A stretch of 64,000 nucleotides of DNA from Pohlia nutans (taxonomy: Eukaryota > Streptophyta > Bryopsida > Bryales > Mniaceae): the NCBI GenBank assembly GCA_022496805.1, contig CM040102.1, positions 2,108,001 to 2,172,000 on the forward strand. The letters are read 5' to 3'. This document shows positions 23,052-34,995 of this stretch, piece by piece. The position numbers and the translations under genes are program-made. Position 1 is the stretch's first letter; every line of letters starts with the position of its first letter. A model generated the notes under the pieces. The model was not told where the DNA came from. It saw only the letters and a list, made by a program, of their open reading frames with translations, and searched no databases.

Positions 23052-23418
23052 TTTTTTTTTTTTTTTTTTTTTTCATTTCCGGTTTTCTTCTTCTTTGTAT
23101 AGGGTTCAGCCATTGTGGTGCTAAACCCTAAAATAAATTTTTTTAAATTGATTTTTTTTAGGGTTCAGCCGCCGGCTGAACCCTAACCGGCCGCCAAAAA
23201 CAATTTTTTTTTTTTTTTTTTTTTTTTTCCCAGCCGTTTCGGCTTCTCCCTCCCCTCTTCCCTCTTTCTGTCATTTTCCTCTCCCTCTCCCTCTCTTTCT
23301 CCCTCTCCCTCCCCCTCTCCCCTATATTTATGAGCGGAGGGAGAGGAGAGAAAGGAGGAAAGAGAGACGAGAATGGGATAGGGTGCGCGGCCGCGCACCC
23401 TATCGACCGAAACAGCCG

Positions 23419-23450
<32 letters not shown>

Positions 23451-23581
23451 TTTTTTTTTTCTTTTTTTTTTCTTTTCTTTTTTTTTTTTTTTTGTGCCGG
23501 CGTTTAGGGTTCAGCCAGAGGCTGAGCCCTAAAATTTTTTTTTTTTTTTTTTTTAGGGCTCAGCGCCACAATGGCTGAACC

Positions 23582-23626
<45 letters not shown>

Positions 23627-24009
23627 TTTTTTTTTTTTTTTTTTTTTTTTGGTTTTTTTCCTCCTTTGTTGTGAATGTGGGACTTGCTGTTGCAACAAGA
23701 AGAAAAAAAGTGAAAAGTAAGAAATGAAGAAAAATAGAAGAAAAAGAAGAAGACAAGAAGGAAGACAAGAAGGAAAACAAGAAGGAAAACAAGATGGAGA
23801 CAAAAAAGAAAACAAGATAAAAGAAAAGATAAAAGAAAAGATAAAAGATAAGGATAAAAATTTAATAAAAGAATTGTTTGTTTACAATGTAAGTGATTGT
23901 AGAAAAACAAAAATAAAAAAAATTTAGAGAATTTTTTAAACAAATTTTTTTAAGCCAAATTTGCTCGTGAAATGAGCGCACTTGGCCAAGTGCATAAATT
24001 GGGAATTGC
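22619..24009. mobile_element. Giant fold-back element, 1.39 kb
   Basis: Ends are exact inverted repeats: GCAATTCCCAATTTATGCAC followed by TTGGCC on the left, and its complement GGCCAAGTGC ATAAATTGGGAATTGC on the right. The arms (22619 to about 23040, and about 23640-24009) match through (C/T)-rich runs, AATTGTTTGTTTACAATGTA and GGGACTTGC. The inner 600 bp also folds: AGGGTTCAGCCATTGTGG near 23100 pairs with CCACAATGGCTGAACCCT near 23567. Long A/T homopolymers separate the nested stems. The low-complexity frames here (K- and F/S-rich) are not genes. A non-autonomous fold-back transposon is the likely identity; no clear target duplication seen. Confidence 0.8.
23378..23403. repeat. GC-rich 26-bp perfect palindrome inside the giant fold-back
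   Basis: ATAGGGTGCGCGG followed by its exact complement, centred at 23390/23391. It lies in the unpaired middle of the element and contains a NotI-type GCGGCCGC core. Confidence 0.9.
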
Positions 24010-24104
24010 ATGTTACTATCGGAAAATCTACATGTATAGATCCTGCTAACGCTGCACTATCTACACGTGTCATAGATATCAAACATGATATTCTACACTT
24101 AATG

Positions 24105-24226
24105 GGGAGTAGTGCACCACAGTGGGGCTTTGAAATCTACCACTGTCATAGATCCAGCGGGCAAGTCACTACTGGATCTATGAAAGTGGTAGATTTAAAA
24201 GGGCCACTATAGTGCTCTACTACCGA
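24105..24226. repeat. Hairpin element centred on a degenerate palindrome
   Basis: Arms of about 55 bp: GTAGTGCACCACAGTGGGGC ... AAATCTACCACTGTCATAGA on the left, with its imperfect complement on the right (TCTATGAAAGTGGTAGATTT ... AGTGCTCTAC). The centre (24156-24175) is CAGCGGGCAAGTCACTACTG, a decayed core. The inner arm ATCTACCACTG-CATAGATCC is shared with the hairpin at 41015-41124. Confidence 0.8.
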
Positions 24227-25360
24227 CAATATGCATATTGCCATGCCTAAAATCTACGATAGGTATAGATACTACAAAATTCGAGCGTCAGGCAAAACAG
24301 TGTGGTTCAAATGCAGTGAAAATCGACAAAGATTAGGTTGCACTTAACAAACGACAACGACGTACTTAAAGTAAACAAACGACGAAGAACTGCACTACAC
24401 AAACGACGAAGAAGAAGTTTCACATAGTCTAGTAGTTCGGCGTCACGCACTACTAGACAACGGAATTGTCGGGCAGTGTCGGGCAGCCTAACGTCACCTT
24501 CATTAAGAGAGCACAAACGCGGACTTGGCGGCATGGACTAACGCGACAACAGACGCAAAAATTAAATTAACTTCAGCATTTCTACCGTTCTCAACTTGTG
24601 CTTACTTTACTGTCTCTAGTTCTTAAACAGCCACCTTCACAACGTTAACAGCGGAACCCTATCGTCGACTAACAACAGAACATGTCCAAGCTGATTCTTC
24701 AAAGTCATCGTCATTCACTGAAAGGAGCCTAAAGAAATGGAACTAGAGGGCTTACCGCAGTCAAGATTCGCGTAGAAGATGGCGGAGCTGTAGCGCCGTA
24801 GCTCAGTCATAAAAATTCCCGCAACAAACAACTCCCGCAATGCACCGTACTCGCCTACACACGGGAAACACCACAGTCGTCGCTCCAGCCGAGTACACCA
24901 CAGCACGCGCACAAGACAGTGAACAACACTGTCACAGATGGGGACTAGAAACACAACAATTGCGAGCAGGAGTATGACCAGCATCCACAGCGCAATACAA
25001 AAAAACGGCGATGAGAGCGGAAAACGGCACGGAGAACAGCAAGACAACAACGAAAATTCTGCAGCGCGGCAGCCTGACGGCACGCGAGAGACAGCCCAGC
25101 AGAAGAAGAGAAATGGCGGCGCAAAATGAGGAAGAGCGGGGGGGTCGACGGGGGAGGCCGGACCCGATACCCGGCCATACACGGCCGAACTCGAGAACCG
25201 GACCCTACACCCGCCGCCTTTTGCATTTATGATACGCTGTCCATTGATACCCGGCCACGATGACCGCCGGCTACCATACACGGCCCATCCCGATACCCTA
25301 CACGGCCGACCTCGATACCCGGACCCAACACTCGGACCCAAGGCATTGTTTTCCAATAAA
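24227..25360. other. GC-richer block with an unassigned ORF
   Basis: The minus-strand frame 24715-25356 (213 codons) has one long hydrophobic segment (CIALWMLVILLLAIVVFLVP) but an odd composition, overlaps frames on the other strand, and has no homology I recognise; I do not call it a gene. Its 5' part consists of repeated GATACCCGGCCATACACGGC-like words (25160-25330), which suggests low-complexity repeat. A small hairpin GTCTAGTAGT...ACTACTAGAC is at 24427-24458. Confidence 0.35.
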
Positions 25361-28300
25361 TAATGTCCGTATATTTCTCATTACATAAGTGAAGTCACAT
25401 AAGAACGAAACATTGAATTAAATATATTTTGTCCGTCTAGTGCATGTGAAAATATGATGTTCAAGAGTATCTCGTTTCAAACTCATTCCAACTAATTGCA
25501 CTACAGAATAATTACAGATTTGTTTGTATTCAAATTTACAGCAATTTATTTAGTTTCACTTCCAAAATTGATACTTCTTCATTGATGATAGTCATACTAC
25601 ATCAAACCGCATGGATGGATTCTACAATTCGAATTTCAGAACTTCCATTTGTATATCATTTCCAACATATTATTCACAATAGATGTTTTTGATGATTTTT
25701 TGTAAATTGTAAATTCCAAGGCCTCTCGTACGTTTTGCGAGTACATGACACCTGCTTCATAAAAATTTAGGGTACATTCGTACAGTAGGATTCTATTCGC
25801 GGTATCCATCATTGTAACATAAGTTGTTATTAGAAAACATCACGTACAAGGAGCAGCTTCTGTAGAACACTAGTTGAATGTGATAGGAACAATTCACAAT
25901 TCAAGATTGGTGAAACACTATTTGACCCCTAAAACTGTTGTATTTTCAAAGCCGACCCAACGTTTTATACAGTCATACGCGTTGGCATTTATTATGCACA
26001 TTGAATTTTTATAAAATGTCACGAGCCGATTACGCATTGATATATACCGTACTAGGAAGGCAGTGTTGGCAATAAATAATTCCTTAAAACATTGCCAGAT
26101 TAACAAATGTATTTAGCTCATTCTTTTTTAAATCAACAAGAATAAAATCAACAACAATTGTAGACAAAAAACAAAACAAAATGTTTAGCTGCTACAAAAA
26201 TTGAATGTTAGGTATGAATATCTAAATTTTTAATAATTTGTGTTCAACGTGCCCATCACCACAGTTTGAATTGTTAATAATTATTTGACACCACAGTGCG
26301 CGTCCTGCCTTCATCGTACGATATTGTTGAAAGCAACAAAAGTGCCATAAAGAACGAGCCGAAGGAGAACGCAATAAAATAGACGAGAACGAAAATCGTG
26401 GACTCAACACTACAGAAATCGTAGAACCCGCCAACAAAAATGAGGCCATCCTGGCTAGCACTGGCTAAGCGAATGCATTCATTATTCTCATTCATAATTA
26501 TATTCAATTTCACTATTAATTTTTAAATGCATGAATTGAACTTCGTTTGGAAATTAATATTCATCCAACAGTATGGAAGTACTGTTCTAAATGCTGCTAA
26601 GAGTAAATCCATACATCTGTGTATAATTTCATTTCACTAATTCATGCCACGTGGCACTCCCTCATTGGATGATTTGAATGTTTTCATTTTACTGTTTTCA
26701 AATGATAACAAACTTCAAAAATTTAAATAATTTACTATCCTTATGAAATTCCAGTTCTGATTGAAAATATTATTATCTAATATAAATAAAAGATTTTCCT
26801 TTAAAATCATAGTTTTTAACTTTTTATTCATAACAAATATTTTAAAAACTTAGGACACTTGGTTTCTTCCGGGTTAACCATAAAACGTCCTGACTACATT
26901 GATCCAGTGAAACCCCAACAAATTCTAACACTTTCAAGTGAGACAATTTTCTTCAATATGTTTCTCATACAATATATTCTCACACCTATTTACATATACT
27001 AGCTCATACTTCTATAACGGTCAAGAAAGTTTATAGTATTTTTCACACTTTTTCTATTATGATAGCCATAGGCAGTTTATAAATGTGTAAAATGGTTTCA
27101 ATTGTATTTTAAAAATGTCAGTACCGAGGCTTCAGGCATGGTCATTTGTAATTGCCATTACCTTCTCCGGCATTCATGGACTATATCTAGAAATTTTTCG
27201 TAAATTTGATTCAAACAGAAATTGCATAATTCTTCTGTGCGATTAATTCGCATGCGTTTGAAATGAGATACAATTCAACACGATGGTTCTTTCACAGTTT
27301 TTGAGTTTTAGTTATATGTCCTCAATTTCTCCACGCCACAGTTGAATTATACTGAATGTACTTTTCAATTCATCAACTACGGGACGCACATTAGGATTGG
27401 TCAACTACAGGACACACTTTTACATTCTTAAATCAACAACAAGGGATTATGGTTTAATGAGGTGTAAGGTATATGAGAGCTAGAGCCCAACTTCAAGTTT
27501 CACATTGCTCAAATCTACTGAAGTTGATCTCCAAGGTTCGTATCCCTCGTCATGCATCTCTATTTTTTATTTTTTATTTTCACATGTTCTTCACATTGAA
27601 CTAAAATTTTACCGTAATAAATTTGAAATGTCAGTGTTCTAAATACAATGGCTTTATCAAGGTTGTCTCAGTCACATGTCGCTATGAATTTCTTCACTTT
27701 CAATTTTCATCTACTTGTGAACATATCTTTCATGTACTGGAAATATAAATTTCTGCATTAAAATTCTATAAAACATATTTATTTCCAAATTTTATCTTGA
27801 TTACATGATAAAACTTGTAAATATTACAATCATGTTAAATATTTGTCTCGCCTTATAATGTTGATGACTATCTATAAGAAATCAACCATCATACCACGTG
27901 ATATTTTGAGTATGGAAATTGTAAGGCTTTGACATTTACAAAACAAGGGAGACCTTGTAAGGCTGCACACTCGTCTGCACATGTCGTCCATGTGTATTCA
28001 GTGTAATAAACATGTTGTTCTCAATTACGGTATAAAGGTCCGAATCTTAGTATTTTCTCATCAAAATTATTATTCCGAAATATTTTATTGTTTTGTTAAT
28101 TTGCATGAGACAATTTATCAGTGCAGGTATTATAGTTTTCAAATTCAATGTTTCCTCGATAAAAGAAATGCTCTATTCAAAGAATAATAATATCTTCTTA
28201 ATTTTCTGAGCTTGAAACGCATATAAACAATTTTAGAGCTAGGAAAAAATTGAACATACTGTAATATGAGTGAATAGTGTTCAGAATAAATATGTCTAGC

Positions 28301-28604
28301 TTCAACTTGAGGTGAACTATTTGACAAAAAACTTAATATGATTGGCAGATATCCTAAACAACCGTACAGTTTAGCATGCATAGTTACGAACTGATAAAAC
28401 ATAATAGCATAACTATATAATTAATGTAGAAAGAACGGCATAAAAACATAACGAAAATTAATGATTGCATGGAGTTAAATTCACGTGTCACTATAGTCAA
28501 GTATTGAAGATCTCACGGAGATCGTCCCGGGTCTTCTCCATGCGCGGTTTCCCGACACGGTAACCGATCCTATGAACATAATATTCTATCATAGAAATTT
28601 CTAA

Positions 28605-28610
<6 letters not shown>
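25361..28610. other. AT-rich intergenic, no gene seen
   Basis: No coding frame above about 85 codons and no domain. The segment 25440-25690 (AAACTCATTCCAACTAATTG ... CATCAAACCGCATGGATGGA) is related to 63770-64000, so it is a dispersed repeat. A perfect palindromic G-box GCCACGTGGC at 26646-26655 recurs at 38733-38742 in a similar context, but no gene start lies nearby. Confidence 0.5.
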
Positions 28611-28647
<37 letters not shown>

Positions 28648-28752
28648 TATATATATATATTTATATATATATATTTATATATATATATTTATATATATAT
28701 ATTTATATATATATATTTATATATATATATTTATATATATATATTTATATAT
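28611..28752. repeat. (TA)n microsatellite grading into a 16-bp minisatellite
   Basis: Pure TA run, then six to seven tandem copies of a unit like TTATATATATATATAT. Ends at ATATGCCAAG. Confidence 0.9.
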
Positions 28753-30570
28753 GCCAAGTGAACCTGTTGAAGTTCGCGATTGTTATGAAAATTTACGATT
28801 ACAAACTACATACATATTTCTTCATTGTTTTGTTTTGGTTGTTTGTTCTCTCTGTGTTCAATTACTCTATTGTACTCGTGCTTATTTTTATTTTTATTTT
28901 TTCTTCATTTTACAAAACAGAGAATTTATTTATTCTATCTTTATTCGTCTCTCTTCATAGTTTGTTCTATTTTCTTTTTTTAATGATTATGTTTGTCAAT
29001 GTTGGTTTCGTATTGCATCTTTGTCCTTTAAAAAAAGTATAGGAAAAAAAAATTAATTGATTTTCTTTCTTGGATTGAGGGTTCACGCCACTCCCGAAAC
29101 AAAATTTAGAAGCCTACATTGCCAGCCCAGTCTGCATGAAGGCATTATTGCCAATGCCGTAATGTTCAAGATTCATGATAGTCACACTGATTCACAATCA
29201 TCCCTTTCACTATTCCAAATGTTGGCCCATATGCATTCCTATCAATTCATAGAAGATCAAGGTTCTAAACAATTTTTTGCATTTGCATAATATTTAAAAA
29301 AATTCTAATGGAATATATGATTAACAGCTTTAGGCGGTAAACGTACCCTAAATCCAAATCCTATAAGTTATAAACAATGTCAACATGTTAAACTCATGGG
29401 ATTATCAAATTTTGTCCAATGCTATGTATAATTCCTAATGTTTACAATAAATACTGTATAATTCGAACATTAATTTTAATTGTTCGAGTACTTACAAATC
29501 TAATAGCGAAAACTCTCAAAATTCTGAGGACAACTATAGTTAGAATTTTTACAAAACATGAATGATTTTATCATTTAACCTTTATGCGAATTATAAAATT
29601 CAGGGTCAGATTGTATGCTGTATGAAGACATTACCTGTATGCAACGAGACGATATAGAACTTGAAAATATTTTGCGTAGTCATATCGTATATTGTATACT
29701 TCAATGTAACAATCTACCAATCCCTATAGTAATCATTACATCATGCAATTCAATCTTTTTTCAATAATCTTTACATCTATTTAATTGTTGGTGAACTTCT
29801 GTTTTTAAAGAGAGAAGTCATTAACAGAAACTACAATCCAAAACACGGTTGTATTTCAACAATTATGCTACACGATGCACTGAGCTATACGACGAATCAG
29901 AAAACATCAAACATTACATTCAAAAAACACCAATACGAGAGTATCATATCAAACTATTTGCCATAAAAGAGAACATGAAAGTATCATAGTCGAATAGACT
30001 ATAAAAATATAGTCATACATTCTTGCTTGAACATTCAATTCTAATTTAAAGTTATGTCTCCCACAATTATGTTCTCTTGAAACATAATATGCTAAGAACA
30101 TTTGCAACTTCTATTATTCTCAATTATAAAAGTAATCGAGGATTCCAATTCAAATAATTTGAATTCAGTGTATACACATATGCAGTACCAATATGGAGGG
30201 GTAGAAAACTTGTACTCTCGGGATGTCTCTGCTGCTTTAGGCACCATTGCCTCTATGATTTCAGTGTTTGCTATATATCGGATTTTTAAACCGGTTTGTC
30301 CCTTAGGATGACAAGCCGGTTTAAAAATATGATGTCCAGGCAAAATCATTTCTTCACTCACTCTTTAGGAAGTGATTCATCTTATGTTTCCTCACTAGCT
30401 CTGACTTCTCCCCGTTGCATGAAGTCGCGCGCTTGGATTGTAAAAATATCACAAACTTTGCAAAGCGGTTGAGTTAACATTTATTGTGGTTCCCCATAGT
30501 CTTGTCTACACTCAGATATTCCCTGGGTTTCTGTGTTCTTTCTATTCCAGTTTCGGTTTTGATGTGCTGT
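28753..30570. other. AT-rich intergenic, no gene seen
   Basis: Short frames only. Contains a 46-bp hairpin at 30282-30327: ATTTTTAAACCGGTTTGTC, 8-base loop, GACAAGCCGGTTTAAAAAT. The preceding CTCTATGATTTCA...CGGATTTT is similar to 33700-33760 (CTCTATGATTTCATTGTTCA...AAACCGGCTTGTCA), so both belong to one dispersed repeat. Confidence 0.5.
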
Positions 30571-33415
30571 AAAATTGACCCCGTGTGAGACACCAAATTG
30601 ACCCTTGGTGTCCACAATGGTTAATTGATAGGTTTTATCCGATTTTTTATATGTTTATTATTCTAAATTAGAATATTAGTAAAATTAGTGGAAGTTAGAA
30701 TCGTATAACCAAATAAATGTTTTATTTTTTTACTTTTTCGTTAATTGGTAAAAATGCCATAATATAGGTAGTTTCTATGTAAAAAGAAAACTATTAATAG
30801 TCGTAAAGGGTCAAAGTTGCAGGAAAACCAAGATATGTTATATGGAGGGATGCCCTCTAAGACCATTATGTAATAGGAATTTAAAATATGAAAGGAAATA
30901 AATAGTAGGACTACTTAATTTAGTTGTAAGTAGATCAGTAAATGATAGGAATAATTATAGTATTAAAAAAATTCTCAAAAAACTCATAAAAGTATCTTGA
31001 GTCTTAGGAAGGTTCCAAAAAAATTATAGATTTTTTTGAGTTTTTTTCAATAAGTATTTTAGATTTTTTATGTAGTGATTAAGACTTAGAAAATTGTAGA
31101 AAATAATCGAAAGACTCTAAAATTACCCAAAAAAAATTAAGAAAGGTCTGTAGAGCACCTTTTACCTTGTGGTAAATTTTGGTGATCATTGGAGTTAGGG
31201 AGCTACTCAAATTTTAAAAAAAAATGAGAACTTACCCTCATTCGATCGAGCGGTTAAATTTACCAGGCGTGCCTAAGACGACTTAGGAGTTTGAATCGGG
31301 TGTTCCTAAAGGCTATTTTAGCTATTTGAACCCCAAGGATTCCAATGGTGAAGTCAAATAAGTCAAAGATGCTTTTTACCGGACGACGTAAATTCGGCCC
31401 GTAACTCCATCAAAGTAAAAACGGAAGTTTTACTGTTTTTATCAAGAAAGGGTCTCCCGAGGATAATTGGGGCCTTCTGGAGCCATTGGTGAAGTCAAAA
31501 TTCAATTTGGAGCTATATTTAGGGCGTATGTAAGGATCAGCAATACAGGAGGGTAAAATCGGACTTCTTGTTGACTATTTTCGACATTTGACCACCAACC
31601 GGTCATATTATTGAAGGGTTGGTGGAAGGAGCTAAATGAGTTTGGTTCTATTAGCTAGATACATTCATAAAGAGATGAATGGCATTATTTAGTCAAATGG
31701 AAGTTAGTCAAACTAGTTGTAGAATAAAACAATTTTTATTAGTATAGTATTGGAGATAAAACAAAGGAGTTTATGGAAGAAGAGTACTGTTTTGCATGAT
31801 GGAGGGTATTAATTGCCCTACAATTAAGCAAAACAAAGAAGAAATATATAAAACTAGAAGTAGTGGGCAAATAAAACAAAGTTATATAAAACTAGTTTTA
31901 GTCAAGTCAAAGAAATTGATTTGAGTTGGTAGGGAGGAATAGTACCTTCATTTATGAGTTTAGTATATAAGGGGAGGGCTTGAGCCTCTCAAACACACAC
32001 ATTTTTCTCAATTGCCATTGTATATGAGGAGTTTAAGTTGGAATTAAACCCTCATTGCCTCTATTTTCTAGTTTTTGCTCTTGTCTCTACTAGTTCACCT
32101 ATCTTCTAGTTCACCTATCTCTCTTCTAGTGTCAATTAGCAAGGTTAGGAGCTAATTAACAAAGTTAGGAGTCAATTAGCGAAGTGTGATAAGAAAGGGG
32201 GGCATATTCATCCATCGAAGGACTAGGCAGCGTTTTTTCATCCAAATCCGTTTTTTTCATCCGTCCATAACTTCCTCATCGAGTGTCCGAATTAGAATTT
32301 TTTTATAGTTTCGGATTGTGCAAGAGAAGCTCTAGACCGTAGTATCTTTTGTTTTCTTAAAAAAATGAAATAGAAAAAAAAAGTTTTGCAAGTCCAGGGA
32401 TAAATCTAGAAACGCTGTTTTAGAGTAAAAAAATTGTGAAAACTTCAAAAGAACATAACTTTCTCATATATTATCCGTTTTTGACGTATTTTAGTGCTAT
32501 AGAAACCTTAGAGTGTGTAGTTTAACATAATGTCTTTATTTCTTATTTTCATTTTGGTTTTTTCAAAGTCCTAATCTTTTCCGTACCCTTGGCCAAAGAG
32601 CTTACTTTATTCGTCGCCAAGCGCCGGAAAGGGATCTTCTACCGTTCGTCTTCAACCATCGAGAAAAATGGTAAGGTTCCGTCACCCTTCATTGATATTT
32701 AGAATTTAATGATTTTGTTATTGTTGTTTTTAAAATATGTTATTAACATGTAGTAAGGATTTAATTTAAAAAAATAAAAAAATAAAACAAGGGAAGTCCG
32801 TTGCTTGGAAGGTAAACAAATTAATATTTTCTTTTATTTGATTTGATTTTATTGTTTTTACTCTCCATTAAAATTCTCCCATAATCGTTAGCTGCAATCT
32901 TTGAATTCGTTGTGAGAAAAGAAAGAAACAACTATAAAATACTGAAATTTGTAAGGCGGTTCTAATTTTTTACTCACACTCCGCAAGCTCGTAAACTTCA
33001 GAACAATGAATTTGTGCTTTTACGATGAACTGTGTGCTTGCATACGGTCTAAAAGTCATTGTGCTGAACCAGTTGAGCTTTGTGATGGTAATGAAGTTTC
33101 ATGGTGAAACTATACGAGCTTTTATACTAAAATTTGATCATTTCTAGCACCCTTAATGTTTTTTCTTTTTTTTTCTTGATTAGGTTTACGTAATTGTGAG
33201 GAACTCAGGAACTAATAGAGTTTCGTGTAGAAAAACAAGAGGAGTTTTGAAGATAGGAGTTTTACTAATGCAAATGAAATTGGAGCTCTCCACCCAACCG
33301 TAGAGGTATGATCAAGATATGATCAAGAGCCTCACCCTCGAGCTCTTATACAATGGTCTAAGTGACTTAGACCATTTACACCAAGTGTGAACACACGTAG
33401 TCAATTACCTACAAG
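30571..33415. other. Probable old retrotransposon debris, LTR-like
   Basis: The stretch around 31600-32240 looks like an LTR promoter: a TATA-like TATATAA at 31964-31970, then a leader-like TTGAGCCTCTCAAACACACA. No protein frame survives, and I could not find paired ends, so the label is inference. No host gene seen. Confidence 0.25.
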
Positions 33416-33417
33416 AC

Positions 33418-33530
33418 TACGGCTATTACCGCCATAACGGCTATTACCGCCATAACGGCTATTACCGCCAAAACGGCTATGACGATTATGACGGCTACTA
33501 CGGCAACTACGGCTACGCCGCTTACAAGTT
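33418..33530. repeat. 18-bp minisatellite readable as Gly/Tyr-rich peptide
   Basis: Three copies of GGCTATTACCGCCATAAC, then decaying copies GGCTATGACGATTATGAC and GGCTACTACGGCAACTAC. In one frame it reads GYYRHN repeats, open from 33391 to a stop near 33564 but with no ATG. An exon fragment is possible; the surroundings give no support. Confidence 0.7.
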
Positions 33531-33952
33531 GTTAACTAACAACTTTGTCAAAGTACATAACTAACACATGTTCTAATAGGAATTATTAACACGGTAAATG
33601 TACTTCTAACATTTCGAACGTCGTTACATTCATGTTTTTGCTGTGTACCGGAAGAAAATGCTACAAATGTTGTATCTTTTCAGGTACCAATTTCGTACCT
33701 CTATGATTTCATTGTTCATTTTGGCGGTACATCGTATTTTGAAACCGGCTTGTCACTCCTTTTGCTACTAATCATTAGTTTCTTGTACCAACGAGTCACT
33801 TTCATAACAATCTTTCCTTCACTTCTATACCTTAAACATGCATTTCACTTCTTACAGGATGTAAATATTTTAAATAAGTGAACGTGCAAAATGCACGTGG
33901 AGATTTTAAAAGAGGCGAGCTCGCTGTTTATAACAGTTCGAGATGATTCTCT

Positions 33953-34076
33953 ATAAATTAAAGCATATGCTATTATTACAAGCTTCACTTTCAATTAATT
34001 GTTAACGTTAACGATGTTAATAGCGTTATTTAAATGAAAACGAACTACTATTGTCATGCTTATGTATGATTTATAT
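33953..34076 (+). repeat. Dispersed direct repeat, copy 1
   Basis: ATAAATTAAAGCATATG ... TTGTTAACGTTAACGATG ... ACTACTATTGTC ... CTTATGTATGATTTA; about 85% like copy 2 at 34870-34995, 917 bp away in the same orientation. Confidence 0.7.
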
Positions 34077-34869
34077 ATTCATATTAGATATTAGCCCAAA
34101 TTGAGTCGTATTAGCTTTAAAATGATCAGAGAGAACTTTCACGGAACAATGAAGCAACTTTATGTAAAACATGACGCGATCAAGAACAGTACATAGTAAA
34201 CAGGATTTACGGATCTTCTGGAGTAGAGGTTTCCTATTCCGTGTAGCAAAGATTCGTACACCTTCGAATAAGTGTAACCCACAAACTGTTTGGAGTTAAA
34301 AGATGAAATGAGATTTCAGTGTACGTAGCTCATTCAGTTTGTATTAACATGAAGTAGAAATAGGGAATGGCGATGCAATACGGGTACCTAGTACACAGGA
34401 GGAGAGAAAGGCTTCATGCAGATGGGGCATGCAAGAATGTCACGATTAAGGCCTTCCCTCTACTCTACAACTGTTTTAGCAGCTTCATGCTTTTGCGCGT
34501 GGGAGGCTTCTGCTGCTTCACGTTGAAGCGCCTCCTGCGCTTGTATTGCCGTAGAACTCATGACTAGCTCTGTAATTGCGCGATCTGAACACCTTCTTTT
34601 TGGAATCCCTTAAACTCACAAACTCGTTACATTGTGCATTGTATACACATGTGGGCTTAAAGGTTTAACACACAGGCATGAAAGTTAAGGATAATTATCT
34701 AGTTTAAGTTGATGATGAAACATAAGAATTTTGTATACGAGACGACAAGACTCACCAATTCATTTCATCCCCTTGCTCGTTTTAGGCATTAAGGGTGAAG
34801 CGCGTAGTATGTCGAGAAATGCCAAAGAAGTTTTTGAGCAGGTCTTCGTAATAAAGGATGTAATTCGCT

Positions 34870-34995
34870 ATAAATTAAAGCATATGACTTTATAACTGCA
34901 AGCGCAACTTTAATTTGATTGTTAACGTTAACGATGATAATAGCATTATTTAAATGAAAGAAAACTACTATTGTCGTACTTATGTATGATTTAAA
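34870..34995 (+). repeat. Dispersed direct repeat, copy 2
   Basis: Partner of 33953-34076. The spacing would fit the ends of a small transposon or a segmental duplication. Confidence 0.7.

Noticed and set aside
22686..23943. ORFs rich in Phe/Ser or Lys on both strands
   Set aside because: Translations of polypyrimidine/polypurine arms of the fold-back element.
24715..25356. 213-codon minus-strand ORF as a membrane protein gene
   Set aside because: Composition follows a GC-rich repeat, with no family, no splice context and overlapping frames on the other strand.
26646..26655. G-box GCCACGTGGC as a promoter element
   Set aside because: No gene start nearby; the second copy at 38733 is in similar repeat-like context.
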